Assembly (NCBI GenBank): GCA_039962225.1
Contig: JAMPKV010000008.1
Span: forward strand, 1 to 64,000
Source of the DNA: Microcoleus sp. AS-A8
GTDB taxonomy: Bacteria > Cyanobacteriota > Cyanobacteriia > Cyanobacteriales > Coleofasciculaceae
Direction of reading: 5' to 3'
Length of the DNA stretch: 64,000 nucleotides
Shown here: positions 33,601 to 41,923 of the stretch, piece after piece
How the letters are laid out: the number at the start of each line of letters is the position of its first letter
How positions within the stretch are numbered: the first letter of the stretch is position 1
The notes under the pieces: model-generated
What the model saw: only the letters and a program-made list of their open reading frames with translations
Told to the model about the DNA's origin: nothing
Database searches by the model: none
Made by a program: the position numbers and the translations under genes

Positions 33601-34636
33601 GTGCGGGGCCACCCACCAAAGCGAAACCTGTGAGCGATACAACGCCGTCCACCAAGGCTGTCGGTGTTTTAGCGGTGGATTCGTAGAAGAAAGCATCGAC
33701 CGGTTTGGAGAAATCTAGACCCCCGGCAAATACAGGAATCACACGAGCACCCATAGCTTCAAATTCCTGTACGATTGCTACATAGTGAGCATCATCCCCT
33801 GTAACCAAGTGGGTACGTTGCAACACTAAGCCAATGGAGGGGGCTAGGGGGTCTTTTAAGTCGGCAGAGATGTCCTTGCGGCTACTGTACCAGTTCAGAT
33901 ACTCCTTGACATCCTCAAACATGGTCGGAGCCAAGGGATGCCAAATGCCCATATCGGGGTAAACCACTGGCTCATTGAAGCTCAGTTGACGCCCTTTCAA
34001 GACATACTTATCAGCGAGCATCAGCAGGAAGTTCTCCAAGTTATCGGAGGAACCACCCAGCCAATATTGGAAGCTAAGCATGAAGTTCCGGGCATCCTGC
34101 GCCTTATCCATCGGTAGGTACTTCAGGACTTTGGGCAGGGTTTGCAACAGCTTCAGCATCCCGTCTTGGAAGGAGGAACCGGATTTCTCCTTGCGCTTTC
34201 GCATGAATTGGGCGATCGCACTCTTGGATTGACCCAGTTGCGCCATCGAGAAGCTACCCAATTTATTAAGGCGCATCACCTGAGGCATGGAGGGGAAGAC
34301 GATAGCCGCGTCAAGGTGATCGCGGTGCGGTTCTACTGCCGCCACCACCTTATCCGCTAAGTCTTCAATAAAGATGAGTGAAGCAATAAAGATATTGGCT
34401 TGGGCAATATCCCGCTTAAAGTCCTCATAGTTTCCGCTGTCGCGGAGTTCCTCGATTAAATAGCCACTAATTTCAACCGCTAAGTTGGGATTGTTTTGAT
34501 TGATTGATTGAACAGCGGCTGATAATGCACTCTGATACTGTGGCTCTAGCACGACATAGACCACCTTAAGCAAATGACGCCCATTCAGGGCACCGGGGGT
34601 AATGTGTCGAATGGTGGACTTGACGTGTGTGAACAT
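30665..34636 (-). CDS. chlH: Magnesium chelatase subunit H
   Basis: 1323 residues, full length for ChlH. It binds protoporphyrin IX and, with ATPase subunits ChlI and ChlD, inserts Mg2+ at the first committed step of chlorophyll synthesis. Typical blocks run through the CobN/Mg-chelatase fold: [19 protein letters not shown] near 90, [19 protein letters not shown] near 625-645, [20 protein letters not shown], and the C-terminal [16 protein letters not shown] and [12 protein letters not shown]. The start is supported by AAGGAGCG 9 nt upstream. chlI and chlD are elsewhere. Likely light- and stress-regulated; the upstream region carries TTGTTT half-sites. Confidence 0.97.
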   Translation of the reverse strand: MFTHVKSTIRHITPGALNGRHLLKVVYVVLEPQYQSALSAAVQSINQNNPNLAVEISGYLIEELRDSGNYEDFKRDIAQANIFIASLIFIEDLADKVVAAVEPHRDHLDAAIVFPSMPQVMRLNKLGSFSMAQLGQSKSAIAQFMRKRKEKSGSSFQDGMLKLLQTLPKVLKYLPMDKAQDARNFMLSFQYWLGGSSDNLENFLLMLADKYVLKGRQLSFNEPVVYPDMGIWHPLAPTMFEDVKEYLNWYSSRKDISADLKDPLAPSIGLVLQRTHLVTGDDAHYVAIVQEFEAMGARVIPVFAGGLDFSKPVDAFFYESTAKTPTALVDGVVSLTGFALVGGPARQDHPKAIESLKRLNRPYMVALPLVFQTTEEWEDSDLGLHPIQVALQIAIPELDGAIEPIILSGRDGTTGKAIALQDRIEAIAQRALKWANLRRKPKLDKKVAITVFSFPPDKGNVGTAAYLDVFGSIYKLMEALNNNGYDVQGLPESSEALMQQVIHDAQAQYATPELNIAYKMSVPEYEELTPYSTRLEENWGPPPGNLNSDGQNLLVYGKQFGNVFIGVQPTFGYEGDPMRLLFSRSASPHHGFAAYYTYLEKIWKADAVLHFGTHGSLEFMPGKQMGMSGTCYPDNLIGSTPNLYYYAANNPSEATIAKRRSYAATISYLTPPAENAGLYKGLKELSELIASYQTLKDTGRGIPIVNTIMDKCRLVNLDKDIDLVEDASGLTAEERDTVVGLVYKKLMEIESRLLPCGLHVIGKPPTAEEAIATLVNIAGLDRPEEEILSLPRIIANSIGRDIDEIYTNNDRGVLSDVQLLQEITLTTREAVSALVKAQADADGRVSKVSKLNFFNMGKKEPWIEAMHQLGYTKVDEQALKPLFEYLEFCLQQIVADNELGAMLKALEGEYVLPGPGGDPIRNPDVLPTGKNIHALDPQSIPTTAAVKSAKIVVDRLLERQRYENGGKWPETIACVLWGTDNIKTYGESLAQIMWMVGVKPVPDALGRVNKLELLSLEELGRPRIDVVINCSGVFRDLFINQMNLLDQAVKMAAEADEPLEMNFVRKHAMQQAEEMGINLRQAATRVFSNASGSYSSNINLAVENSTWESESELQDMYLARKSFAFTSDNPGTMEQNRQIFETALKTADATFQNLDSAEISLTDVSHYFDSDPTKVVASLRGDGKTPASYIADTTTANAQIRTLSETVRLDARTKLLNPKWYEGMLSHGYEGVRELSKRLVNTMGWSATAGAVDNWIYEDTNTTFIQDEEMRKRLMNLNPHSFRKVVSTLLEVNGRGYWETSESNLQMLRELYQEVEDRIEGIE

Positions 34637-34829
34637 GCTACTTTCGCTCCTTATGATGCGCGTTCTCTTCTCATCGGATGAGTGCTGAGGAGTGAGCGAT
34701 CAGTTGAGTAAGGACTCACTCTTCATTGCTCAGTTTTTGTATAGGCAACATTAGTGTTTGTATCAAAAAATGCTTACCTGATGGCGGTTTGAGCCTTCAT
34801 CTGACACAATTCGATAGGAATTTTGAGAT

Positions 34830-34890
34830 ATTTGTTTACAAATCTTGACAATATATGAAGTGGTTACTTAAACTATTTGTTTGCAAAAAT
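34830..34890. promoter_or_regulatory. Two TTTGTTT-type sites upstream of chlH
   Basis: ATTTGT-TT-ACAAAT (34830-34843) is a perfect 6-bp inverted repeat, and CTATTTGTTTGCAAAAA (34873-34889) carries the same left half-site, CTATTTGTTT, that precedes palindrome 1 of the DndB-like gene (30486-30495). They lie 190-250 nt upstream of chlH. A shared regulator is possible but unproven. Confidence 0.4.
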
Positions 34891-35003
34891 TAATATGAAA
34901 TATTTTGACAAAATCAGTTAAATATGTATTAATATTAGGCTCATTGACCATAATGTGTTAAGTTACGTTAAGAGGCGCTACAAATAGAGGCTTTGGGTCA
35001 GTT

Positions 35004-35125
35004 CTAGTTCTGATCTCCTTGGGCTGTTAGCTCTAACCGCCATGCTTCATTAGCCAGACCCGTTGATAAAACTGCTCGTCTGTCAGACCTACAGCAGGGG
35101 GTACTTTCAGCGTTAGAGTTTCCAT
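35004..35125 (-). pseudogene. Frameshifted Uma2 N-terminal fragment
   Basis: From the ATG at 35125 the frame reads METLTLKVPPAVGLTDEQFYQ, the usual Uma2 start. A frameshift then moves the homology to another frame, NEAWRLELTAQGD, before a TAG ending at 35004. The remainder of the gene is gone. Confidence 0.7.
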
Positions 35126-35356
35126 CGGTAATGCGATAGCGCAAGCGCTGCTGCAAGCAGATCGCTAACAGAGTTCATTTTCTTATGGACGATTCGAGTT
35201 AGGCGATCGCTACGCTTGATTCATCTATTCAATCGTAGGGTAAGAGCGATCCGGGTTTGTATGTTAAGGGCTACAAGTATGCACAAGGTTTATGGAATCA
35301 AGTCGAGGCTCACTGAAGGATTAAGCATAGATTTGGACTTGAGGTGAAATTAACTT

Positions 35357-36202
35357 ATGAAAACTATCCTAATTTCAGGGCTGACACTAGCGTTAGCGAC
35401 CGTATGCAGTTCTCCCCCACCCTCTGCTGTTCAATCTTCAACCCGTCAAGCTACTCTATCCCCAATCAATACAGTCAACAGCAATCAGAAAACCTTAGTA
35501 TCACAGGGTGCTACTCAGCAAGTATCTCAGCCTCCAATCTTCAGGAATTATTCAGCAACAGAAAAATTTTCCGGTACACCTGCACCCGTAAATTTAACCA
35601 GCCATCCTCAAGCCAGAAGATTCCGAACTGTATTGCAACAGGGAGCAAAAAAAGGACCTAATTTTGCGGGTAAATATACAGTTGTGACATGGGGATGCGG
35701 CACAAGTTGTCAATCAGTTGGCATTATTAATGCTAAAACAGGCTCGGTTTATATGTTAAAGAGTCCGGCGGAAGCAGGGGTTAAGTTTCAGCTTAATAGT
35801 CGGCTACTTATTGTTAATCCGCCAGAAAATTTCTCCGCAAATGAACCTGACCGGATGAAAACTCGCTACTACCTCTGGGATGGTAGACAACTCAAGCAAG
35901 TTTCTGCGTCAACTTCTGAAACTCCAGCTAAGAGGGAAAACCCCGCCGTTGCCACCGTCAAAGGTATGGTTAATGGGGACTTAATGTGTTACGTCAGTCT
36001 AGTCGATGAAAACAACATCAAGCATGAAGTTGGTGCTACTTTTGAGATTTGTGAAAACCCAAATAGATTCTTAAATCAGAAAGTACGCCTCTCTTATAAA
36101 AGAGTTTCCGTTAATGATTGCGAAAGTGCTGAACCTTGTGGCAAAAATCGAATAGAGTCCCTCATTATCAACATGGAATTACAGAAAAACCACAGAAAAT
36201 AG
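35357..36202 (+). CDS. Probable secreted protein of unknown function
   Basis: 281 residues. A signal-peptide-like start (MKTILISGLTLALATVCSS) has a Cys but not a canonical lipobox. A low-complexity Ser/Gln linker (about 20-60) leads to a conserved-looking core (about 85-180): RRFRTVLQQGAKKGPNFAGKY, TVVTWGCGTSCQSVGIINAK with two Cys, and NPPENFS. A further Cys-containing region (GDLMCYVSLVDENN, FEICENPN, NDCESAEPCG) follows, which suggests disulphides in the periplasm. The core resembles small exported proteins in many bacteria; function unknown. Confidence 0.7.
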   Translation: MKTILISGLTLALATVCSSPPPSAVQSSTRQATLSPINTVNSNQKTLVSQGATQQVSQPPIFRNYSATEKFSGTPAPVNLTSHPQARRFRTVLQQGAKKGPNFAGKYTVVTWGCGTSCQSVGIINAKTGSVYMLKSPAEAGVKFQLNSRLLIVNPPENFSANEPDRMKTRYYLWDGRQLKQVSASTSETPAKRENPAVATVKGMVNGDLMCYVSLVDENNIKHEVGATFEICENPNRFLNQKVRLSYKRVSVNDCESAEPCGKNRIESLIINMELQKNHRK

Positions 36203-36302
36203 AGTTTGCGACCTAACCCTCCAGAAAATAGGATGACTCAAAAGTTGAAAAAAATGGAATCGGTGCTAATTGTAGACGAAGCATTCCTTACTCACACCTG
36301 AG

Positions 36303-37106
36303 CTAGCCTCTATCTAATCTCAAAAGCTTGCGTAACAACGATTCTTTCTTGACAACATAAACATCTAGTGCTTTATTATTCACCGTTTCAATGCTTAATG
36401 TTGATTCAGAAAAACAGAGGAGCGGTGTGACACTGCGTAACCGCTTCATAGTCTGAACTGCCAAGGCTTGCGCCATCATTTGCTGAAGGAAATCTTGCTC
36501 AAAGTGAGAAACTCCTTTCCAATCCCGGCGCTTCAATATACCCTCATCAAAAAACACCTCACCTCGATAAGACTGAAAACTAACAATAAAGTGATTATTA
36601 TTAGGAGATTGCAAAAAAACATCCACTTCCCCTAGGTTAGGAATCGGTAAATTGTAAGTCATCTTCCATCCGTGCTGCTGCAAATCGCTTAACAGGATGT
36701 CGATCGCATCTTCGCTTTGATTGTTCGGCGCGACTGCATGTGGCGTTTGTTGCATTCTAACGTTCCGACGTGCCGAACTAGGCAGTTTGGACGCTCTACG
36801 ATTTTGAACAACTGAACTGGGGGAGGGAGTCGTTGTCGTAGTCTTAATCTCTGGAGTGTATGACAACAAGAGTTTAAATCCCTGGATTACAAACGGCACG
36901 GAACAGACTCCAGCTGCAACCATAACCAAGATGGCCTGTTCATAGAACAGAGGTGCAATCCAAAAACCGATCAACAGGGTAAAACCCGCTTGAGCAAATT
37001 GTATTAAAGCGTCATAACGCCGCTCTTGGGCGGCTGTTTGATTGGAGTTGTCAGTTGGGGATGGGGCAAAAAAAGCGAACACTCTCTCCTTAATTTTTTT
37101 GAACAT
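36303..37106 (-). CDS. Membrane protein with degenerate NERD-like nuclease domain
   Basis: 267 residues from ATG 37106, which has GAGAGG 5 nt upstream; the longer frame to 37214 is unsupported. Two membrane helices (about 33-75) form a hairpin, then a Ser/Thr/Pro-rich linker and a C-terminal domain. That domain (about 155-265) reads NLGEVDVFLQSPNNNHFIVS followed by FQSYRGEV, which lines up with NERD-type PD-(D/E)XK nucleases (GDIDH, then vIEvKnysG), but the catalytic Glu-x-Lys is replaced by Ser/Gln residues. If this is right, the domain is inactive as a nuclease. Inference only. Confidence 0.6.
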   Translation of the reverse strand: MFKKIKERVFAFFAPSPTDNSNQTAAQERRYDALIQFAQAGFTLLIGFWIAPLFYEQAILVMVAAGVCSVPFVIQGFKLLLSYTPEIKTTTTTPSPSSVVQNRRASKLPSSARRNVRMQQTPHAVAPNNQSEDAIDILLSDLQQHGWKMTYNLPIPNLGEVDVFLQSPNNNHFIVSFQSYRGEVFFDEGILKRRDWKGVSHFEQDFLQQMMAQALAVQTMKRLRSVTPLLCFSESTLSIETVNNKALDVYVVKKESLLRKLLRLDRG

Positions 37107-37270
37107 ATGCCTCTCGTTCAACCTCTGTTCGGTGCCGTCTTGTAAGAGTATCTTCTTTAGTATGGCAAGGCTAATCAAACAAGCCCAACAAAAAGCCGCC
37201 CTGGCAATCTCCAAAGCGGACGTGTTTTATCTATGGATAATAAGTTAGGGGAACAGAGGCAATCTTCTCA

Positions 37271-37768
37271 TCATTCTCCGCCTACACGTACACTAGCCGC
37301 TCTAGCACCACAGCGCCTGCCATTAGCCATTGTGTCATCTGGAGTACTACAGTTAGCAGCCCCGTCATAGTTTGAGGCACCAAATCTTGTGTTACCAAAG
37401 ATTTTTTCGTTAGCGTTAAGTCTAGCTGCTCCTATAGATGTACTAGCGGATTCTTCAGATGAATTATTTGAACGTGAATTGGACTGGGTGACACCGACAA
37501 ATACATTCGTTCCACTAGTGTCACCTTCGTTGCTATAAAAACTAGAGCGATTAGACGCGCTAGAAGAACGAATAGGTTGACCCATAGAAGTACAAAGCCC
37601 TGTTAAATCTAGCATCGAGCCACTCGGCTGTTCCATGTAGCAGACAGGATTAGAATCTTTTGTAGCCGCTGAATAGATAGATTCTAAGGGAACCGCACCA
37701 GCGATTGTTGGCACAGAAAAAATAGCCGCAGTGGACAAAATAGCTGATAGACTCAAGAAGCGATTCAC
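37271..37768 (-). CDS. Secreted Ser/Asn-rich protein of unknown function
   Basis: 165 residues with a clear signal peptide (MNRFLSLSAILSTAAIFSVP, cleavage after AGA near 24). The mature part contains CYMEQPSGSMLDLTGLC, a low-complexity Ser/Asn/Thr region (about 70-110), and a C-terminal pair of Cys (NCSTPDD, GRRCGARA). Similar short exported proteins with a PSGxxxDLTxLC start occur in cyanobacteria. Function unknown. Followed on the other strand by the LpxB-like gene. Confidence 0.7.
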   Translation of the reverse strand: MNRFLSLSAILSTAAIFSVPTIAGAVPLESIYSAATKDSNPVCYMEQPSGSMLDLTGLCTSMGQPIRSSSASNRSSFYSNEGDTSGTNVFVGVTQSNSRSNNSSEESASTSIGAARLNANEKIFGNTRFGASNYDGAANCSTPDDTMANGRRCGARAASVRVGGE

Positions 37769-37932
37769 GGTGGTAGTGTCCTTGTCAACGAAAACTCTGA
37801 GCGTGTATTTCTTTGCTCTGTTTTCAGTTTCCTTGAGCCATATTTGCTTAAACGTATACGTAATGTATAAGTTGGTGTATGAGTTGAGCCGTACATTAAA
37901 AAAAAGTGGTTAACGACACCTAATTCCTAACG

Positions 37933-39231
37933 ATGCAAGCGGCAGACATTTTAATTCTCTCAAATGGCCCCGGTGAGGTGACAACCTGGGTGCGTCCTGT
38001 GGTCAAAGCCTTACGCCAACAGCTAGGAGATGACCGCTTGTTAGTCCGCATCTCCGTGGTTCTGTCCCCTTGTGCCAATGGGACGGGGAAAGAATCGGCG
38101 ATCGCACAATCTTATCCTGAAGTAGACCGAGTTCAGAGTGCCGAGCATTTCTTTCCTTTTTTGCTGTCGGGAAAAACAGCCCAAAACTGGGACTGGCGCG
38201 ACAAAGGTGTGGTTGTCTTCTTAGGCGGCGACCAGATTTTCCCTGTGCTGATTGGCAAGCGATTGGGGTACCGTACCGTTATCTATGCCGAATGGGAGGC
38301 GCGGTGGCATCGTTGGATCGATCGCTTCGGCGTCATGAAACCAGAAATTATTGCCACAGTCCCCAAACACTACAACGACAAATTTACAGTCGTTGGGGAT
38401 TTGATGGCAGATGTAGGATTACAGATTAGTAGGTTGCAGGTTGAAACTTCAGACTTGCCTTCTAACCTTCAACCTTCCACTGAACTCATCGGATTGCTAC
38501 CTGGGTCAAAACCCGCCAAACTTATGCAGGGCGTACCTTTGAGCTTAGCGATCGCCCAATTTATCCACGCACAACGACCTCAAACTCGCTTTGTCATTCC
38601 TGTTGCTCCAACGTTGGATTTTTCAACCCTTGCTCGTTTTGCCAACCCGCAACAAAATCCCCTGATTCAACAGTTGGGATGGGGCGAGGCTAAACTGATT
38701 TTTCCAAATCCTGATACTCAGGATAAAGCATGGCTCGAAACACCCAGTGGTTTGTGTATCGAACTTTGGCGAAAGTTTCCCGCTTATGATTTATTGTCTC
38801 AGTGTCACCTGTGTCTGACGACGGTGGGAGCAAATACGGCAGAGTTAGGTTCTTTAGCCGTGCCCATGATTGTCTTGCTCCCCACCCAACAACTCGATGC
38901 CATGCGTGCTTGGGATGGGTTGCTGGGAATTTTAGCTCGCTTGCCTGGAATTGGGTCTGGTTTAATCAGGATAATTAATGTAATTATGATTCAACAAATT
39001 TTGCGCCAGAAGCGGTTATTTTCATGGCCTAATATTTGGGCTAAAGCAGAGATTGTGCCGGAATTATTTGGAGCAGTTCAGCCGATTGAGGTTGCACAAT
39101 TTGTAATTGATTATTTAGAGCATCCAGAAAAGTTAGAGGAGATGCGATCGCGCCTTCGTACTGTTCGGGGGCAACCAGGGGCAGCAGAGAAACTCGCTCA
39201 ACTGGTTCGGGAAGAACTTGATCAGGATTGA
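37933..39231 (+). CDS. Lipid-A-disaccharide synthase-like protein
   Basis: 432 residues. ILILSNGPGEVTTWVRPVV at the N-terminus, VVVFLGGDQIFPVLIGKRL, and GLLPGSKPAKLMQGVPL with a later CLTTVGANTAELGSL block show a GT-B fold related to LpxB. This cyanobacterial/plastid family is distinct from the true LpxB, and its substrate is not established. Cytoplasmic or peripheral membrane. Single gene; convergent with the small membrane protein downstream. Confidence 0.8.
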   Translation: MQAADILILSNGPGEVTTWVRPVVKALRQQLGDDRLLVRISVVLSPCANGTGKESAIAQSYPEVDRVQSAEHFFPFLLSGKTAQNWDWRDKGVVVFLGGDQIFPVLIGKRLGYRTVIYAEWEARWHRWIDRFGVMKPEIIATVPKHYNDKFTVVGDLMADVGLQISRLQVETSDLPSNLQPSTELIGLLPGSKPAKLMQGVPLSLAIAQFIHAQRPQTRFVIPVAPTLDFSTLARFANPQQNPLIQQLGWGEAKLIFPNPDTQDKAWLETPSGLCIELWRKFPAYDLLSQCHLCLTTVGANTAELGSLAVPMIVLLPTQQLDAMRAWDGLLGILARLPGIGSGLIRIINVIMIQQILRQKRLFSWPNIWAKAEIVPELFGAVQPIEVAQFVIDYLEHPEKLEEMRSRLRTVRGQPGAAEKLAQLVREELDQD

Positions 39232-39294
39232 AGGTTGAAGGTTTTCTATCTAACTTTCAACTTGTCAACTTTTAACCTCTCCCTAGACTAACCC

Positions 39295-39678
39295 CTAATT
39301 CGACTGCCCATCCCGACGCCCTAATTCATAAACACCACAACCGATACAAGCCAGAATCCCCATACTAATCGCCCAACTGCGACCGAGACTGAGTTCAACA
39401 CCCCAATTACACAAACCTCCCGCCATTAAAAACGGTACGATACTGAAAATTGAGGCATACAAAGCATTTTGAGCTTCTCTACCCTGACGAATGTTTTCAA
39501 TTTCCTTAGTTGAGGCGTAAAGGGAGGCTTGAGCAACGGTGAACCAGCGATTGAGTTGCTCGATCAACCATTGGCTGAAGGATGAGAAGCTTAAATACAG
39601 TGCTAGTGCCCACAAGGAGGAACCCGCAATTAACGTAGCATCCAGGGTGAACTTAAAGGGAAAAATATTAGTCAGCAT
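39295..39678 (-). CDS. Small membrane protein of unknown function
   Basis: 127 residues with three hydrophobic segments (about 12-32, 75-93 and 100-118), separated by a helical region (LNRWFTVAQASLYASTKEIE). Ends YELGRRDGQSN. No family recognised. Confidence 0.6.
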   Translation of the reverse strand: MLTNIFPFKFTLDATLIAGSSLWALALYLSFSSFSQWLIEQLNRWFTVAQASLYASTKEIENIRQGREAQNALYASIFSIVPFLMAGGLCNWGVELSLGRSWAISMGILACIGCGVYELGRRDGQSN

Positions 39679-40111
39679 GGGTAGAACGAGGGTGGAGATC
39701 AGGAAATTTACAACGATTCAGGTATCTTAACAAAAGTACAGATTTGAAGAAATACCAAAAAGGTGTGAATTTTGGGTTATAGGGATTTTTTGGAACCCTC
39801 CGCTGCTTTGAGCGTCTTCCCTGAAGAAGCGTCTTCCTCACAACTCCTCAACCTCACAATTCGGAGCAAAAGGATGACAAGGCAGATTCTTAGAGATTAA
39901 GATCCTGCGAAGAATTAATTCGTGACGGTAAAAGCCTATCCACTGAACTTTCACAACTCCCAAAAACAGTAGAGGCAGTTTCAAGTATTGCATCGGGTGT
40001 CAGCTACTCTAGGAAATCTGCCACGAACTCAAAATGTGAAGAATAGTTACTACATTCTTGCGTGCGAGTTACCCCACTGATTAATTCATCAAGCAGTAGA
40101 GAAGTAAACAA
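39679..40111. other. Leader region upstream of the M23 peptidase
   Basis: About 430 nt without an ORF of note. Several short direct repeats (GAAGAAGCGTCTTCC-type around 39820) are visible. I looked for a c-di-AMP riboswitch, known before some cell-wall hydrolase genes, and did not find its conserved boxes. Confidence 0.4.
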
Positions 40112-40786
40112 ATGCAGCAAGTATCTAAGCCTTACCAGAGACCAAACAGCAAGAGAGCAAATCGACGCTTGCTACTTTTGGCTGTGCTGAGTCTCATCAG
40201 TGTGATTACACTAGGAGGGCTGTACAAAGATCAGGTGAGAGCCTCAGAAGCGCGTGCAATCCAGGTAGCGAGTATCAATTCCTGGCAAGGGGGTTCTTTT
40301 CCTGTCGAAAACTTTCAAGCTTACACCTCTGGTTTTGGCTACCGACGCTCTGCCACAGGAGGCGCAGGATGGGAATTGCATCGAGGCTTAGATATCGCCG
40401 CTCCGGAAGGAAGCTATATCCGCAGTTGGTGGACGGGTCAGGTTATTGAACTTTCCGATCATACGGCCTGCGGCACCTCAATTAAAATTCAATCCGGAGA
40501 GTGGACGCATGTCTACTGTCATATGAAAGGACATGTTGAAACTGCCGAGGGTCGTCGTTATTTGATTGATCATAGCGGTGGTCTTCAAATCTGGGAAGGT
40601 CAACGGGTGCCATCGGGAGCCAGAATAGGTCGAGTGGGAATGACCGGTCGTACAACTGGCCCTCATCTACATTGGGGGATGAAATATGCTAACCAATATG
40701 TTGATCCAGCCTTAGTTCTTCGGGCTATGTACAACCAACAATCTAACAGTGGTGCGGTGGCAAAGTACAAAAATCAACGGGATTAA
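40112..40786 (+). CDS. M23-family metallopeptidase (LytM type)
   Basis: 224 residues. One N-terminal membrane segment or signal anchor (about 20-40), then the LytM domain: SGFGYRRSATGGAGWELHRG with first His, LDIAAPEGSYI (Asp ligand), and GRTTGPHLHWGMKY (HxH). The zinc site is complete. Such enzymes cut peptidoglycan cross-links. Next to an amidase gene on the same strand, suggesting a cell-wall remodelling pair, though 158 nt and a hairpin (AGAGAAA/TTTCTCT near 40866-40886) separate them. Confidence 0.9.
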   Translation: MQQVSKPYQRPNSKRANRRLLLLAVLSLISVITLGGLYKDQVRASEARAIQVASINSWQGGSFPVENFQAYTSGFGYRRSATGGAGWELHRGLDIAAPEGSYIRSWWTGQVIELSDHTACGTSIKIQSGEWTHVYCHMKGHVETAEGRRYLIDHSGGLQIWEGQRVPSGARIGRVGMTGRTTGPHLHWGMKYANQYVDPALVLRAMYNQQSNSGAVAKYKNQRD

Positions 40787-40944
40787 TTTCACTGTTCGAT
40801 TTGGGAAATATTGTCTCTGAATTGAGTGCTATCCAGGCAGAACGCTGAATTGTGTAAAGATTGTCAGAGAAACATTTATTTTCTCTAACAAACTGAACTG
40901 AACCACAACGGTTCAAAGCCTCTAGAAATTTAACGGTAATTTCA

Positions 40945-41865
40945 ATGAAATACGGAATAGATATCGGTCATAACTGTCCTCCCGACACTGGAGCCAACGG
41001 CATTCGGCAGGAAGATAAGCTAACAATGGAGGTCGGGACACGCGTTATCTCCAAGTTAAAATTGCTCGGTCATCAAGTGATTGACTGTAAACCAAGTCGT
41101 GCTAGTAGTGTCGGCCATTCTCTTCAGCAGCGATGCAATATCGCGAACTCCAATCGAGTGGATATTTTTGTTTCGATTCACTTTAACTCATTTAATGGGC
41201 AAGTGAATGGAACAGAAATTTTTACAGCCAGTGATACGGGCAGACGGATTGCTCAGTCTGTTTTAGAGAATATCGTAAAGCTGGGCTACTTCAATCGAGG
41301 GGTTAAAAATGGGTTGCATTTGTATGCTATCAGCAATACAAATATGCCAGCTATTCTGGTTGAATGCTGTTTTTGCGATTCTCAAACCGATATGAAGCGG
41401 TACAATCCTGATGCTCTATCCGATGCCATTGTTAAAGGATTAACCGGACAAACTGCGCCGAATCCAGATGAGGCTGAAAAGAAAACAATTCTAGACCTAC
41501 AGAAAGCCTTAAATCGATTAAAAATTAGAGATGATAACGGTAAATCGTTGGTAGAAGATGGCTCTTTGGATAATGAAACTAAAGCTGCTATCCGAAACTT
41601 TCAACGAATGGTCGGTATTACTGAAAATGGAATTGCTGGGCCGACTACATGGCAAGCGATCGATCAGATATTAGCGAAGCCTGTACTCAGAGAAAATCAC
41701 GCCGCAGGCACCACGGTTAAATACCTTCAACATCGACTCAAAGTTGAGGTAGATGGGGTCTATGGCGTCGTGACAGCCACGGCTATTGAGGTGTTTCAGA
41801 AACAGCAAGGCTTAACGGCGGATGGTATTGTGGGGCCACAAACCTGGGATAAATTGTTTGGTTAA
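40945..41865 (+). CDS. N-acetylmuramoyl-L-alanine amidase with two PG-binding domains
   Basis: 306 residues. Amidase_3 domain at about 1-170: GIDIGHNCPPDTGA (His ligand), REDKLTMEVG-type Glu (QEDKLTMEVG), FVSIHFNSF (second His) and AILVECCFCDS (catalytic Glu). Two peptidoglycan-binding repeats follow (about 175-230 and 240-306: VEDGSLDNETKAAIRNFQ; VEVDGVYGVVTATAIEVFQ). No obvious signal peptide, as in many cyanobacterial members of this type. Cleaves the MurNAc-L-Ala bond. Confidence 0.93.
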   Translation: MKYGIDIGHNCPPDTGANGIRQEDKLTMEVGTRVISKLKLLGHQVIDCKPSRASSVGHSLQQRCNIANSNRVDIFVSIHFNSFNGQVNGTEIFTASDTGRRIAQSVLENIVKLGYFNRGVKNGLHLYAISNTNMPAILVECCFCDSQTDMKRYNPDALSDAIVKGLTGQTAPNPDEAEKKTILDLQKALNRLKIRDDNGKSLVEDGSLDNETKAAIRNFQRMVGITENGIAGPTTWQAIDQILAKPVLRENHAAGTTVKYLQHRLKVEVDGVYGVVTATAIEVFQKQQGLTADGIVGPQTWDKLFG

Positions 41866-41923
41866 GACAATAGCGATGGAAAAGAAAAAGGGAAAGATAT
41901 TGCCTTTATCTTTCCCTTTTCCA

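Larger units (their letters stand above)
34637..35356. other. Long intergenic region upstream of chlH
   Basis: About 720 nt. It contains the chlH leader, two TTGTTT-type half-sites (34830-34843 and 34874-34890), a Uma2 remnant (35004-35125) and a short GCGATAGCG repeat (35132-35170). No intact gene. Confidence 0.55.

Noticed and set aside
30665-34636. Numerous plus-strand ORFs opposite chlH
   Set aside because: All are antisense shadows of a highly conserved gene with no supporting signals.
39679-40111. c-di-AMP riboswitch before the M23 peptidase
   Set aside because: Looked for because such switches precede cell-wall hydrolase genes; conserved boxes were not found.
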